Shown: positions 40,052 through 49,740 of the stretch, in pieces | Layout of the letters: every line of letters begins with the position of its first letter | Position numbering within the stretch: the first letter of the stretch is position 1 | Assembly: GCA_963747255.1 (NCBI GenBank) | Contig: CAVVEG010000007.1 | Location: 1-64,000, forward strand | Direction of reading: 5' to 3' | DNA from: CAIYRG01 sp963747255 | Lineage (GTDB): Bacteria; Pseudomonadota; Alphaproteobacteria; Micropepsales; Micropepsaceae | Length of the DNA stretch: 64,000 nucleotides | Position numbers and translations under genes: made by a program | Notes under the pieces: model-generated | What the model saw: only the letters and a program-made list of their open reading frames with translations | Database searches by the model: none | What the model was told of the DNA's origin: nothing

Positions 40052-42495
40052 TCATCTCGCTACCGGCTCGACGACCGCCTCGCCGCCCAACGCCTCGATC
40101 AAGGGACGTAGCATCGCAAGGAGCGGCTGCGCACGGCCGACTGAACTGGCATAGATCGGCTGGCGGACTGAGCGACGCTAGCGGTGCGGACCGGACGCTC
40201 AGTACGGTGGAAGGCGAGGCAGGCATCATCCCATTCGAGGCCAGAATGGGCGACAATTCGGCGCGCCTGCCCTTCGAGATCATTGATCACGTCCTCGTAC
40301 CGCACGTCGATCATCACTCCGTCCGGGAGGACGTTGTACTAGTGCGCCATCAGCCGCTCATAAGCCCGGTAATAGCGGCCAAGTTCGGCAAGATCATAGA
40401 CGTAGGGAATGGGAGCGGAAAACAGCTTCGAGAAACACGAAAGGCAGGTGTCGAGTGGATCGCGAGTTGTGTGGATGATCCGTGCGTTCGGTAGGGCGAG
40501 ATGAATAAGCCCAACATTGATGAAATTTCCGAGCAGCTTGTCCGTTATGCGCGTTGCCGTGGGCGCAACCGCGGTGAGGGCACGGAGGTAGCGCGCGGCA
40601 AGCGTGCCAATCCACGTGTCGTCGAGCGCGCAAGTCGCCTCGAGGTAGGCTTGGGTATGGCGAATTCCGGCGCTTTGGAGCGTCGCGATCAGGAATTTTT
40701 CGAAGAGCGGGCGCTCTCCGCCGCCGAACACCTGCGGATGGCTCGCCAGGATTTGCTCCACCAAGGTGCTACCGAGCGCATCATACCGACGATGAACAGG
40801 GGTACGCGCGAGGGGTCGCCGTGCCCTGCCTTCCCCGCAGGAGATCAGGCGTGAAAAAATCGCGGCAACGGTCCATGAAGGCTAGCGCCTTCGCCTCGTC
40901 ATAGACGAGTTGCCGCCGCTTCATGCGATTGCCTTCGAGTAGATGCCTAAATGAACGTTTATGCTGGCCGAGGTCGTCATAGGCCTTTCCCAGCCCGAAA
41001 TGGAGAAATATCCCGTCGTCCTCCGACAGCGATGAAGGCTGGCGCGCGAGGGCTTCCAGAGCGGCGAGATGCGGATCGTTGGCGGCGAACCGCTTTGACA
41101 CCCCGAGCCCGTAATAGGCAGCGATCTTCTTGCGGTCGATGCCGATCACCGTCTCGAAGGCGCGGTGCGCCTCGTCGAAACGGCCGAGCTCCCGCAGTAC
41201 GTTGGCGATGCCGAGTTGAGCATCGATGAGGTCGGGCTTGATCGCGAGCGCTCGCTCGAAATTGACGAGCGCCAGGTGCGTTTCGTTTAGCGCCTCGAGC
41301 GAACATGCGAGATTGTGGTGCAGCATGGCAACGTTGGGCGTAAGCGCTAGCGCCTGCTCGTAGCGCGCCACCGCCTCGTCGTGCCGGCCGAGCGCGGCCA
41401 GCGCGTTGCCGAGATTGTTCAGAATTTCAACGTTGTCCGGCTGGAGCGAAAGCGCCCGTTCATAATGGGCGACTGCGTCGACGTTGCGCGCGCGTGCGCG
41501 CATTACGTCTCCAAGACCGACATGCGCCCGTGGGTCGTTGGGCCGTGTGGCGACGGCGCGCTCGAAGCAGGCGATCGCCTCGTCATGCCGCGCGAGCTTT
41601 CGAACGCGCCGGCAAGGCCGCGCAGGCTTGCGAGATTATCGGGTTCGATCTCAAGCGCTCGCTCGAAGCTGGCGATCGCCGCTTCATGACGGCCCAGCAG
41701 CGATCGGGCTTTGCCAAGGCCGACATGCGCCCGCACATCATCCGGTTTGGCCGCCGCGGCGCGCTGAAAACAGGCAATCGCCTCGTCGCAACGCGCGAGT
41801 TTTGCGAGTGCGCCGGCAAGGCCGAGCAGACTGGCGAGGTTGCCAGGTTCGATCTCAACCGCCTTCTCGAAGCTGGCGATGGCCGCTTCATCGTGGCCCA
41901 GCAGTGCCTGGATCGCGGCAAGGCTGGCATGCGCCTGCGCGTAGTCCGGCTTCAACGCGATCGCTTCGGCATAGGCGGCCATCGCCGCGTCGAACCGGCC
42001 AAGCGCTTGCAGCGAGACACCGAGATTGTAATGCGCGGCGGGGAATTGGCGTTCGACGACTATTGCCTGCTCATACGCGGCGGCGGCATCGGCGAGGCGA
42101 TCAAGCGCCTGCAGCGCGGCGCCGCGATTATAGTGCGCGAGGGGATCTTCGGCGTCGATTGCGAGCGCCCGATCGCAGGCGGCGACCGCCTCCTCGTTCC
42201 GGCCCATCGCCACAAGCACCTCACCCAATCGGCTGTGGCCCTCGACGTCATCGGGGTCCTGGGCGATCGCTCGCTGCAGCAATTCAACCGCGGTCTCGAG
42301 CCGGCCTTGCTGCGCCCGCAACGCGCCGAAATGAAGCAGTACTTCGTAGTGGGCGCTATCGACGGCCAGAAGGGGACTAAAGATCCGTTCCGCCTCGCGC
42401 CATCTTCCCTGCTCGTGAAGACGGATGGCATCCTCGACCGAAGCCGGTCGGTCGCCCGCGTGCATAGTTGGGCGCGGTAAGACCGGTTCACTCAC
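40052..42495 (-). pseudogene. TPR-repeat sulfotransferase (frameshifted)
   Basis: About 810 residues. The N-terminal two thirds are at least twelve TPR units of very regular form ('HYNRGAALQALDRLADAAAA' and similar). The C-terminal third is a PAPS-dependent sulfotransferase: the 5'-phosphosulfate loop appears across a frame change as 'RSGSTLVEQILASHP', and the 3'-phosphate region as 'RIIHTTRDPLDTCLSCF'. The end 'LRPLIEALGGEAVVEPVAR' with TGA at 40052 follows frame changes near 41510, 40830, 40330 and 40170. Fusions of this type probably sulfate protein tyrosines or glycans bound by the TPRs. It lies just downstream of PEP-CTERM gene 2 on the same strand. Confidence 0.85.
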
Positions 42496-42660
42496 GCCAC
42501 TGCCGCGCGGCTATCTTGAACGATTGGCCGAGAGTACTCGCGCAGAGTCAAGACGCCCCGACGATCGGCGCGCACGGCCAGCGAACCCCATCCCTTCCTC
42601 GTCATCCTCGCATCGGAAAAAGCCGGGGCCTCCGTCCGGGAGTTGATTCCACCTCGAAGC

Positions 42661-43588
42661 TCACCCGGCGCGGCGGCGGCGCCGGCGCACGGCTAATCCG
42701 AGCAGGCCGGTCCCGAACAGCGCCAGCGTTCCCGGTTCGGGCACCGGTGCGGGGTTCGGATCGAAGTTGTACGTCGTGTTGCTGCCATTGATGCCGACAG
42801 TTAAAGCATCGACGTAACCGTTGAAGACATCCGCGGCGCCGGCGAAGCCGACGTCGAGTTGGAGGCCGCCAACTCCCCCCAACACTGAAGGATAAGGCGT
42901 TATACCCGATCCCCACGCGTTGACGATTTCCGGATTGGTTAGCTCGCTGGTGCAGGCGGCGAGCGTGTTGACGCCTGCTCTCGGCGGCGACGTTTCGTAT
43001 GCCCCTGGAAGACAAATTCCGGCGTTATCCCACCAACCCCCTCCAAGTGCGTTCCAAAGTTGCCAGGTGTTCAATGCCGTCGCGCCCTGGTTGGGAAGTG
43101 ATGGGTTGCCACTACTTGGCGTCTGATAAGGCGGCTCGAAGAAAAGCTGGTCGTAATGAACAACGCCCCCAATAGTCCCCTTCAATTTCAAGTTCGAGAT
43201 AGGGAAATTGCGACCCGTTGTTGCTTGTGACGTATGTCGAGTAGGTCAATGCCGTGAGTGAACTAAGCGGGGTCAAGTTGTACCCGGTACTGCTCAAGAT
43301 CTCGGCGCCGTTGCCGCCGTTTGTGCCGTTGCCCGTCGCGAGATTGGCGCTTCCAGTCCCGATTGGAGGCGCGGCCGGCCCGGTGACCATCCCGCCACTG
43401 CCGTAGGGATTGGCGCTAACGGCGCCGCTGCTGTTGGCGTTGGCGAACGACCAGAGGCCCATGTCAGCTGGGTCGACCAGGATGGTCGTGGCGAAAGCCG
43501 ACTGACTGACGACGGCCATCAACGCCACTCCTGCGCATGACGAAAGAAGCCTTATCCGGAGCCGATGGCCATCGATCTTCCTGTGCAT
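42661..43588 (-). pseudogene. PEP-CTERM sorting-domain protein 2 (one frameshift)
   Basis: Exported surface protein of about 305 residues. The signal peptide lies around 'LLSSCAGVALMAVVSQSAFA'. The body is Gly/Asn/Ser/Thr-rich with 'LELEIEG..' beta-sandwich-like strands and two Cys in the second half. The C-terminal sorting signal is 'APVPEPGTLALFGTGL', a hydrophobic helix and the very basic 'RRRRRRAG'. One frameshift lies near 43180. ATG 43588 has AGGGAG about 9 bases upstream; GTG 43606 is in frame. It is preceded by the best sigma54 promoter in the window (43639-43656) and two palindromes, so it should belong to the PrsK/PrsR regulon. Confidence 0.88.
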
Positions 43589-43638
43589 TGCTTCTTGCTC
43601 CCTCACTGAAAACCGTAACTTCCGGTCAACAATTAACC

Positions 43639-43656
43639 AAGCAAGAATCGTGCCCT
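43639..43656 (-). promoter_or_regulatory. Sigma54 (-24/-12) promoter of PEP-CTERM gene 2
   Basis: On the minus strand the sequence reads GGGCACGATTCTTGCTT. GGCACG-N4-TTGCT is an almost perfect sigma54 consensus, with GG and GC exactly 10 bases apart (CC 43653-43654, GC 43641-43642 on the plus strand). Transcription should begin near 43629, about 40 bases before the ATG at 43588. Confidence 0.88.
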
Positions 43657-43694
43657 GAAATTAACCATAACTTTCAATAGACGAATCCGGGCAC

Positions 43695-43712
43695 TGTAAT
43701 CAGAAGTTACAC
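43695..43712. promoter_or_regulatory. Putative PrsR enhancer palindrome, PEP-CTERM gene 2, proximal
   Basis: TGTAATCAGAAGTTACAC has perfect TGTAA/TTACA half-sites and a 7-base spacer. Its centre is about 50 bases upstream of the -24 element at 43653, which is close for an enhancer but feasible. Confidence 0.58.
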
Positions 43713-43738
43713 ATTCGCCGTTTTTATTCGTTTTTTGT

Positions 43739-43756
43739 TGTTAAATTTTTTTACAC
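43739..43756. promoter_or_regulatory. Putative PrsR enhancer palindrome, PEP-CTERM gene 2, distal
   Basis: TGTTAAATTTTTTTACAC has the same form with one altered half-site base, 44 bases upstream of the proximal site and about 95 bases upstream of the -24 element. The AT-rich spacer makes this the weakest of the five on sequence alone. Confidence 0.48.
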
Positions 43757-44269
43757 ATCATTGCGCAATCGACCAGATCGCCGAGGGAACTCACTTCCCT
43801 TGCCTGAGCCGTCAGCCTTCGCATTTGGCAAAGGTAACCGCCGACACCAAGCTCGTGGACGCCAACCGGGATAAGATCAAAGCCTGTCGGGACGCGATGG
43901 CGAAAACGAAGAACGACGAACGCTGCGCCATTAGCGTGAAGGCGGCCGGGTCATAACCCTGCATTTATATGGTTCGATACAATTCGACCGGCGCAATCAT
44001 TTGCAACCGTTGGACGGGCGCCGCTCCAACAAAGTGAGGCGGGACATGCGGACGGTCATCATTGGTATCGAGACGCAGAACGATGTGAACTCGCCAAATC
44101 CTGGCGACCGCGCGCGGCCGGCGTAAGGCCGGCGATGACCGGATTTCGTTCGAGAACGTAAGCGAGCTTTGGCGGATGCTGGCGCCTAGCTTACAGTGTC
44201 GTTGAATCTCTTAAATTCATGGGCAACCATGATTGGCAGGTCATGGATGTCCGGTGCATCGATTGAGAC
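43757..44269. other. Stretch without recognisable gene before the IS701-like element
   Basis: About 510 bases. A 73-codon ORF at 43735-43956 contains 'KVTADTKLVDANRDKIKAC' but resembles nothing I know and overlaps the regulatory palindrome. An imperfect GC-rich inverted repeat (gcggccggcg / cgccggcctt) lies near 44113-44134. The left end of the IS is probably within 44170-44270, but I cannot place it. Confidence 0.4.
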
Positions 44270-45571
44270 GACGTTAGAGGCTTTGGGCGTCGCTCATTGC
44301 GCGATGTGAAAGCGCGTATTCGATTGTTGTTTACGCAGGAGCGAGTAGCGGCGTCGGCAGGCTTGTTCCTGGACGGTTTGCTTAGCGATGAGCGGCGCAA
44401 GACGGCTGGATGCGCGCGAAGCGGCGGGCGATCCGGTCCGTGGCGCAGCAGGCGATCTGGGCCGCGGCGGTGGGACGCGGATGCGTTGCGCGACATCGTG
44501 CGCGATTACGCGCTGGAAACGCTTGCTGATGAGGATGCGGTTTCTCGCTCATCGACGAGACCGGTTTTTTGAAGCAGGGCAAGATTTCGTGCGGTGTTGC
44601 ACGCCAGTACACGGGCTCGGCGGGCAAGATCACCAACTGCCAGATCGGCGTCTTTGCCTCCTATGTGTCGCGTCACGGCCACGCCTTCATCGATCGGCGC
44701 TTTATCTGCCGAAAGATTGGACGACGATCCCGAGCGCCTGAAGACGGCGCATGTGCCGGACGATGTGGGCTTTGCGACGAAACCCCAGATCGCCGCCAGA
44801 TGATCGCCGCGATCGCCGCCAAAGTCCCTTCTCTTTGTCGCGGCGGACAGCGTGTATGGCATCGGGGACATCGAGAGCGCCTGCGCAAGGCAGGCAAGGG
44901 CTAGTCCTGGGCGTGGCCAGCAACCATGTCTTCCGTTCTGGGGCAAGAAGCAGCGGGTCGGCGGCACGGCCGCGAAGATTGCGCAAATCTTCGCACGAAA
45001 CGCCTGGCGGCGCGCTGTCGGCGGGCGAAGGAACCAAGGGGCCGCGCCTGCATGACTGGGCCTATCTCGAACTGGCCGATCTCGATGCCGGCCAATACAA
45101 CAGCGTTCTCGCCGGGGCGTGGACGCGAGGCCTTCTGATCCGCCGCAACATGCCGACGGCGACCTTGCGTTCTTCCTACGTGGTGCCCCAAGGGCATGCC
45201 CATGGAAAAGCTGGTATCGGTCGAAGGCCATCGCTGGGCCATCGAAGAAAGCTTTGAAGCCGCCAAGAACGAACTCGGCCTCGATCACAATGAAAGCCGC
45301 TCCTGGCAGGTGGCACCGGCATGTGTCGCTGGTCATGCTCGCCTTCGCCATGATGGCCGCCATCCGGCATCGCGCCAAGTTCCGCGCGCCCAAAAAAACG
45401 ATGCTCGTCTTCGGACCAAACAGCGTCCTGATCCGATGGTCGGCCAGGAAATCGCCGCATCGCCATGAAACTCGCGCAACGGCGCATCCAGCCCGCCCAC
45501 GTCATCGCATGGTCTTTATGGCGCGCGCCATCAAGCGAAGCGCGCGGCGCATCAAAAGAAAAGGAATGTAA
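44270..45571 (+). pseudogene. IS701-family transposase (multiple frameshifts)
   Basis: DDE transposase of the IS701 type. Recognisable blocks are 'DVKARIRLLFTQERVAASAG', 'IDETGFLKQGKISCGVARQY' (containing the first catalytic Asp), 'GSAGKITNCQIGVFASYVS', 'VPDDVGFATKPQIAARM', 'VAADSVYG', 'EGHRWAIEESFEAAKNELG' (late catalytic Glu region) and 'GLDHNESRSW'. The frame changes at seven or more places between 44400 and 45450. No terminal inverted repeats were identified, so the limits are those of the coding match. It is inserted beside a truncated regulator gene and is inactive if the frameshifts are real. Confidence 0.8.
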
Positions 45572-45575
45572 TGCT

Positions 45576-45782
45576 AGGCGCGTGGAGATCGTGCGGGCCA
45601 TGACCGGGACTGGCCCGCTGACGATCCGGGAAGTCGCGCGCCTTGTCGGCCGCGATTTCAAGGCCGTTCATTCGGACGTGACGATGCTCGCCAATGCGGG
45701 GATTTTGCAGCGGACAGAAAAGGGAGCCGTGGAGTTTTCCTATGACCGCGTGCATGTCGAGTTCGACATGATGGCGGCGTGA
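45576..45782 (+). pseudogene. N-terminally truncated winged-helix regulator (HVO_A0114-like)
   Basis: The last ~68 codons of a MarR-like DNA-binding protein: 'RVEIVRAMTGTGPLTIREVA', 'RLVGRDFKAVHSDVTMLANA', then 'VEFSYDRVHVEF'. In complete relatives about 60 further residues precede this winged helix. Here they are replaced by the end of the IS701-like element, so the IS probably removed the start. The stop at 45782 is 3 bases from the stop of the convergent antitoxin gene. Such regulators are often antitoxins; the partner toxin is not visible. Confidence 0.6.
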
Positions 45783-45785
45783 TCG

Positions 45786-46142
45786 TTACGCCGCCCGTCG
45801 TCCTTTTGCGGTGCGAGTCACGGCTTTGCGGTGTGCCCCGCCGGGGCCGGAGCGCGGTGCGGGAAAGTTGGATTTCAAACCGCCACCGAAAGCGGCCATC
45901 ACCTTGAGGACGGTCGAAAGCTCCGGCTTACCTTCGGCGCTGAGGGTCTTGTAAAGCTGTTCGCGCGCAAGACCTGTCGCTTTTGAGATTTTGGCCATCC
46001 CGCGCGCCCGTGCCACATCGCCAAGGGCTTCGGCAATGCGTGAAAGGTCGCCGCTCTCAAATGCCGCGTCGAGATATACGGCAATCATTTCGTCGCTATC
46101 GAGATAGTTGGCAACGTCATACTTTTTGGTCTTGAGGCTCAT
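45786..46142 (-). CDS. Antitoxin of a RelE/HigB-type toxin-antitoxin pair (addiction module antidote family)
   Basis: Intact, 118 residues. Helix-turn-helix protein of the putative addiction-module antidote family (TIGR02684 type): 'YLDSDEMIAVYLDAAFESGD', 'IAEALGDVARARGMAKISKA', 'TGLAREQLYKTLSAEGKPEL', ending in a basic tail. It should neutralise the toxin encoded just upstream and repress the operon. Its ATG overlaps the toxin stop as ATGA, and the toxin-first order is normal for this family. Confidence 0.9.
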   Translation of the reverse strand: MSLKTKKYDVANYLDSDEMIAVYLDAAFESGDLSRIAEALGDVARARGMAKISKATGLAREQLYKTLSAEGKPELSTVLKVMAAFGGGLKSNFPAPRSGPGGAHRKAVTRTAKGRRAA

Positions 46143-46435
46143 GGCGTACTCCGTTTTGCCAATGCGAGTGCCTTGGCGATGTCTTGGCTTTGTGACGACT
46201 TATCGCCGCCACAAAGCAGGATGATGAGCGTGCTGCCGCGCTGGACAAAATAGAGCCGATAACCCGGCCCGTAGTTGATCCGCATTTCACTGACACCGCT
46301 GCCCACCGGCCTAACATCGCCGGGATTGCCGTCCCGTAACCGACGAATCCGGGCGAAGATACGTTCCTTGGCCTGCAAATCGCGCAGGCTCCTGAGCCAT
46401 TTGTCAAAGGTGTCTGTGACCTCGATTTGGATCAT
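46139..46435 (-). CDS. RelE/ParE-superfamily toxin (Gp49/HigB-like)
   Basis: Intact, 98 residues. Small basic protein with the RelE-like core: 'FDKWLRSLRDLQAKERIFAR', 'IRRLRDGNPGDVRPVGSGVS', 'MRINYGPGYRLYFVQRG' and 'LLCGGDKSSQSQDIAKALAL'. The GPGYR.Y and GGDKS..Q.DI motifs are those of the TIGR02683 branch, expected to be ribosome-dependent mRNA endonucleases. It is co-transcribed with the antitoxin. It lies between two transposase remnants, a usual place for a mobile TA module. Confidence 0.92.
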   Translation of the reverse strand: MIQIEVTDTFDKWLRSLRDLQAKERIFARIRRLRDGNPGDVRPVGSGVSEMRINYGPGYRLYFVQRGSTLIILLCGGDKSSQSQDIAKALALAKRSTP

Positions 46436-46544
46436 AGTTGGGACTGTAATCTATAGAATACAATAGGGCAAGCGCCCAAACCGGAGGATTCCCAGGCCAT
46501 ATCCAAAGCGCCCGATCCACAGCACAGCTTGTCCGTCGCAGGAT

Positions 46545-46871
46545 TTGCCGGATACCGCAGATTTCAGCGAAGACGAGGGCAACCCTGCCGGAATGAGGCT
46601 CCGCACGGGCAGAGCCGCGCGGATTGCGGCCATAGCCTGGATTCGATGGCTGCCCAGCCGCAGTTGTTATTCGCGCGATCACCGACCCGACTGTGTGCAG
46701 GTGATCGATGTGCATATTCCGACCACCGACGCGCGCACAATCACACTCACCCGCTACACCGAGCCAGAGCCCGAACTCAAACTGCTCCTGGAAAAGTTGA
46801 AGCTCGGCCTCCCGCCCCAGCGCCCACCAAAAATCACTGCCGCCCAGGCCCCTCCGCATTCACCGCTGTAG
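46545..46871 (+). pseudogene. Possible transposase C-terminal remnant
   Basis: The reading frame contains 'VDVHIPTTDARTITLTRYTE'-like sequence (residues 62-79) and then 'PELKLLLEKLKLGLPPQRPP'. Similar 'PTTDGR...PEPEL..LL..L.L.LP' tails end some IS4/IS1634-type transposases. No catalytic part is present, and upstream bases are open in several frames without recognisable similarity. The assignment is tentative. Confidence 0.35.
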
Positions 46872-47003
46872 TGCAGACCTGCAAACTCGCCCCAAGCAAA
46901 ATCAGCCACTTACCATTTCAAACTCCGCGAATCCGCGAAGATCGGTTAGACAGTTGCGTTTAGCGAAGGGAAAACCGCCCGGCCAATCCGCAGGTGAGGA
47001 CGG

Positions 47004-47573
47004 TCAATTCCCGGCCTCTCCGAGACGCCGAACGCGTGCGAGCCAGCGGTCGTGTTGGGCCGCTTCCACTCCCCCGATGATCGTCTCCCGAACCGGGTGT
47101 ATGCCGACAAATCCCAGGATGTTTCGTTTCAGGCTGGAGAGGCTGTGCTTCAGGAAGTACCAGCGATACACGATTGCCGGCATGCCCATGGTGACAATGA
47201 TGCGGGCTGATTTTCCTTTCAGCGCGCCTGGTGTGGGCGAGACGCCACTATGTCCGAAGGCAAAACCGGGGCGCGCCACCTGCTCCAGAAACGCTTTCAG
47301 AAGCGCCGGCATGTCGCCGAGCCAGAGCGGATAAATGATCACCAGATGATCGGCCCAGCTCAAACTCTCCTGGGCGTATTTGAGCTGCGCCGGCAGTTCG
47401 CCATGCTCCCATTCTTCCCGCGATCTCAGAATTGGAAAATCCAGCTCTGCGACAGCAAGCGTGCGCGCCACATGCCCGGCTCGCCGGGCGCCTTCCGAAT
47501 AGGCGTTCACCAAAGCATGGCAGAACCGCTCTTTTCGCCGGTCCGGATGTCCATCGATGATGGTGATATTCAT
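47004..47573 (-). CDS. NAD(P)H dehydrogenase (quinone)-like flavodoxin-fold oxidoreductase
   Basis: Intact, about 189 residues. Flavodoxin_2 fold: 'NITIIDGHPDRRKERFCHAL' (FMN/FAD phosphate loop), 'ADHLVIIYPLWLGDMPALLK' and 'IVTMGMPAIVYRWYF', close to the KefF/MdaB-like quinone reductase family. ATG 47573 is chosen because it begins directly before the first beta-strand; the longer ORF start at 47621 adds an unrelated leader. It lies 49 bases downstream of the acetyltransferase stop on the same strand, so the two may be co-transcribed. Substrate unknown. Confidence 0.88.
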   Translation of the reverse strand: MNITIIDGHPDRRKERFCHALVNAYSEGARRAGHVARTLAVAELDFPILRSREEWEHGELPAQLKYAQESLSWADHLVIIYPLWLGDMPALLKAFLEQVARPGFAFGHSGVSPTPGALKGKSARIIVTMGMPAIVYRWYFLKHSLSSLKRNILGFVGIHPVRETIIGGVEAAQHDRWLARVRRLGEAGN

Positions 47574-47622
47574 GGTCGCGAAATGCGCCTTGTACGCGTC
47601 GCCGTCACTGATGGAGATCAAT

Positions 47623-48141
47623 TCAGCTGCTGCGATCGATCACCCATTGCGTCACCGGCTGATGAAAATTGATGGGGCCGGGCACGGTCAGATAGGTCTT
47701 CACATATTTGAAACCGGCCTTCTGCAGGGTTCTGTGGGCCGGCACGTTTAGCGCATGGGGCTGACAGAAAAGCTGCCTCAGCCGGAAGGTTCGGAAGTAG
47801 ATTTCAACGCTCTGCCGCACGCATTCCGAACCAATGCCCTTGCGCCTCTGTTCAGGTTCTATGACATGCAAATGCATGTTCGCACACGCGCCGAATGTGA
47901 TCCTGTCGCAACTGGAATAGCCGACCGGATCGTTGTCCAATAGCCAGATCACCGGAAACAGTTGCCGCTCCTCAAACGGCAACGCGAATTCGCTTTGAAA
48001 TCGGGCAACCCATGCCCCGGGCGACATCAGCCGCGAAGGATCGACTCCCATCATTTCGAGATATTCGGGTGTCGCGCTGTAAAAATACTCGATGATCCGA
48101 TGAACTTCGTCGAGTTTCATTTCCCGAACCGACAACCGCAT
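47623..48141 (-). CDS. GNAT-family N-acetyltransferase
   Basis: Intact, about 172 residues. GNAT fold with 'VIWLLDNDPVGYSSCDRI' (beta-4), acetyl-CoA binding 'HLHVIEPEQRRKGIGSECVR' (the RxxGxG loop appears as RRKGIG) and 'NVPAHRTLQKAGFKYVKTY' at the end. ATG 48141 is preferred over the upstream 48171. It sits between the flavodoxin-fold oxidoreductase and spoVR, all on the minus strand. The acceptor is not known. Confidence 0.88.
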   Translation of the reverse strand: MRLSVREMKLDEVHRIIEYFYSATPEYLEMMGVDPSRLMSPGAWVARFQSEFALPFEERQLFPVIWLLDNDPVGYSSCDRITFGACANMHLHVIEPEQRRKGIGSECVRQSVEIYFRTFRLRQLFCQPHALNVPAHRTLQKAGFKYVKTYLTVPGPINFHQPVTQWVIDRSS

Positions 48142-48245
48142 ATGAATCTCCGGCCCATCGAGGCGAAGCATGCTCCGTAGAAATGCTCCGCATTTTTCGG
48201 ATCATCACAAGGGGGGCAGGCGAGAAAGAGCCCCGGAAGCGACGG

Positions 48246-49740
48246 CTATTCGGAAGCGACCTCTTCAAGCGAGACTTCGTGACCCCAGAGCCGCTCAATG
48301 TGCGGAAGCACCTGGCCTTTCAGCGACGCGTTCAACGGCACCCCGCGATGCATACGGTGTTCCACGAACAGCTTGCGGTTGCCCTTGAGATTTGCGCCGG
48401 TGACCTGGATATTGGGATCGGAAACGCCGATGTCATAGTGCCGGGCAAGAGTTGAGCGAAGCCGGCGATAGCCGCTCTCGTCATGGATGGCAGACACCGT
48501 CACAACCGGTGCTTCGGCGCTGTCCGAGAGCGCAAACAGCCTGAAATCGCGCATCAGCCTGGGTGACAGAAATTGCTCGACAAAGCTTTCATCGCGGTAA
48601 TTCGCCCAGGCATCCTTCAAAACGCGCCGCCAATCACCCTTGCCGGCAAAATCCGGAAACCAGATGCCGTCTTCTTCGGTCGGTTCTTCCGAAATGCGCC
48701 GGATATCAGCCATCATTCCGAATCCGAGCGCATAAGGATTGATGCCGGAATAGCGCGGGTCGTCAAATTCCGGCTGAAACACCACGGCGGTATGACTGGC
48801 CATGAATTCCAGCATGCTCGCCCTCGGTAAGCAGGCCCTTGTCATACAGACTGTTGAGGATCGTGTAATGCACGAAGGTGGCGCAGCCTTCGTTCATGAC
48901 CTTGGTCTGGCGTTGCGGATAAAAATACTGGGCAAGATGACGGACGATGCGAAGAATCTCCCGTTGCCAGGATTTCAGGGTCGGTGAATATTTTTCCAGA
49001 AAATACAGCAAATTCTCTTCGGGCAATTTTGGACCGCCGCCCAGTTCCTCGCCATCGGCATCCCACAGATCGGGTGCTGGCGGCGGCGGCTCTGGTCCCT
49101 GCGGCAGCGTACGCCACAATTCATTGTAGTCTTCCTCCGCGAACTCGGCGCGACGGCGCTGTTTTTCGATCAGCCGGGCGCGCGATGGACGCGGCGGGCG
49201 CCGATAGCGAAACACGCCCTGATCCATCAGCGCATGGGCGGAATCCAGGACCGCCTCCACATCGCTATGGCCGTACCGCTCCTCGCAGGCCACGACATAG
49301 CCTTTTGCGAAGGAAAGATATTCCAGGATGCTTTCGGCATTGGTCCATTGCTGAAACAGATAGTTGTTCTTGAAAAAATGATTGTGCCCGAATGCGGCAT
49401 GGGCAATGACGATCGTCTGCATCGTCATCGAGTTCTCCTCGAGCAGATATGAGATGCAGGGATTCGAATTGATGACCATCTCGTAGGCGAGACCGATCTG
49501 GCCGTGGCGGTAAAGGCTCTCTTCCCGCGCGAAAAGTTTGCCGAAGGACCAATGGTGATACATCAGCGGCATGCCCATCGCGGAATAGGCATCGAGCATC
49601 TGCTCGGTGGAAATGATCTCGATCTGGTTGGGGTATGGATCCAGCTTGAGATCGTTGAGCGCGACTTCCTCTGTAGCCTTCAGCACGCGGTCAAGCGTCT
49701 GAAAGGTCCATTCCGATTCCGTGAACAGCGGCGCGGTCAA
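48246..49740 (-). pseudogene. spoVR: SpoVR family protein (one frameshift)
   Basis: Partner of PrkA and YeaH in a conserved stress-response operon (ycgB in E. coli); biochemical role unknown. It has 'APLFTESEWTFQTLDRV' at the N-terminus, 'MPLMYHHWSFGKLFAREESL', 'MVINSNPCISYLLEENSMTM', 'QTIVIAHAAFGHNHFFKNNY' and 'MNEGCATFVHYTILNSLYDK', typical of the family. One frameshift near 48810 separates the last 190 residues. The start is a TTG at 49740 overlapping the yeaH stop (TTGA). It is supported by a strong AGGAGG ribosome site 4 bases away and by the family's usual TAPLF beginning. Length about 498 residues, normal. Confidence 0.9.

Noticed and set aside
41494..42480. A 328-codon plus-strand ORF opposite the TPR-sulfotransferase
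   Set aside because: It is the mirror of a highly repetitive GC-rich TPR coding region; the minus strand shows clear TPR and sulfotransferase motifs.
40052..42495. Regular 100-base periodicity, at first glance like a repeat array
   Set aside because: The periodicity is 34 codons, i.e. TPR units in a coding gene, not a CRISPR array or tandem DNA repeat.
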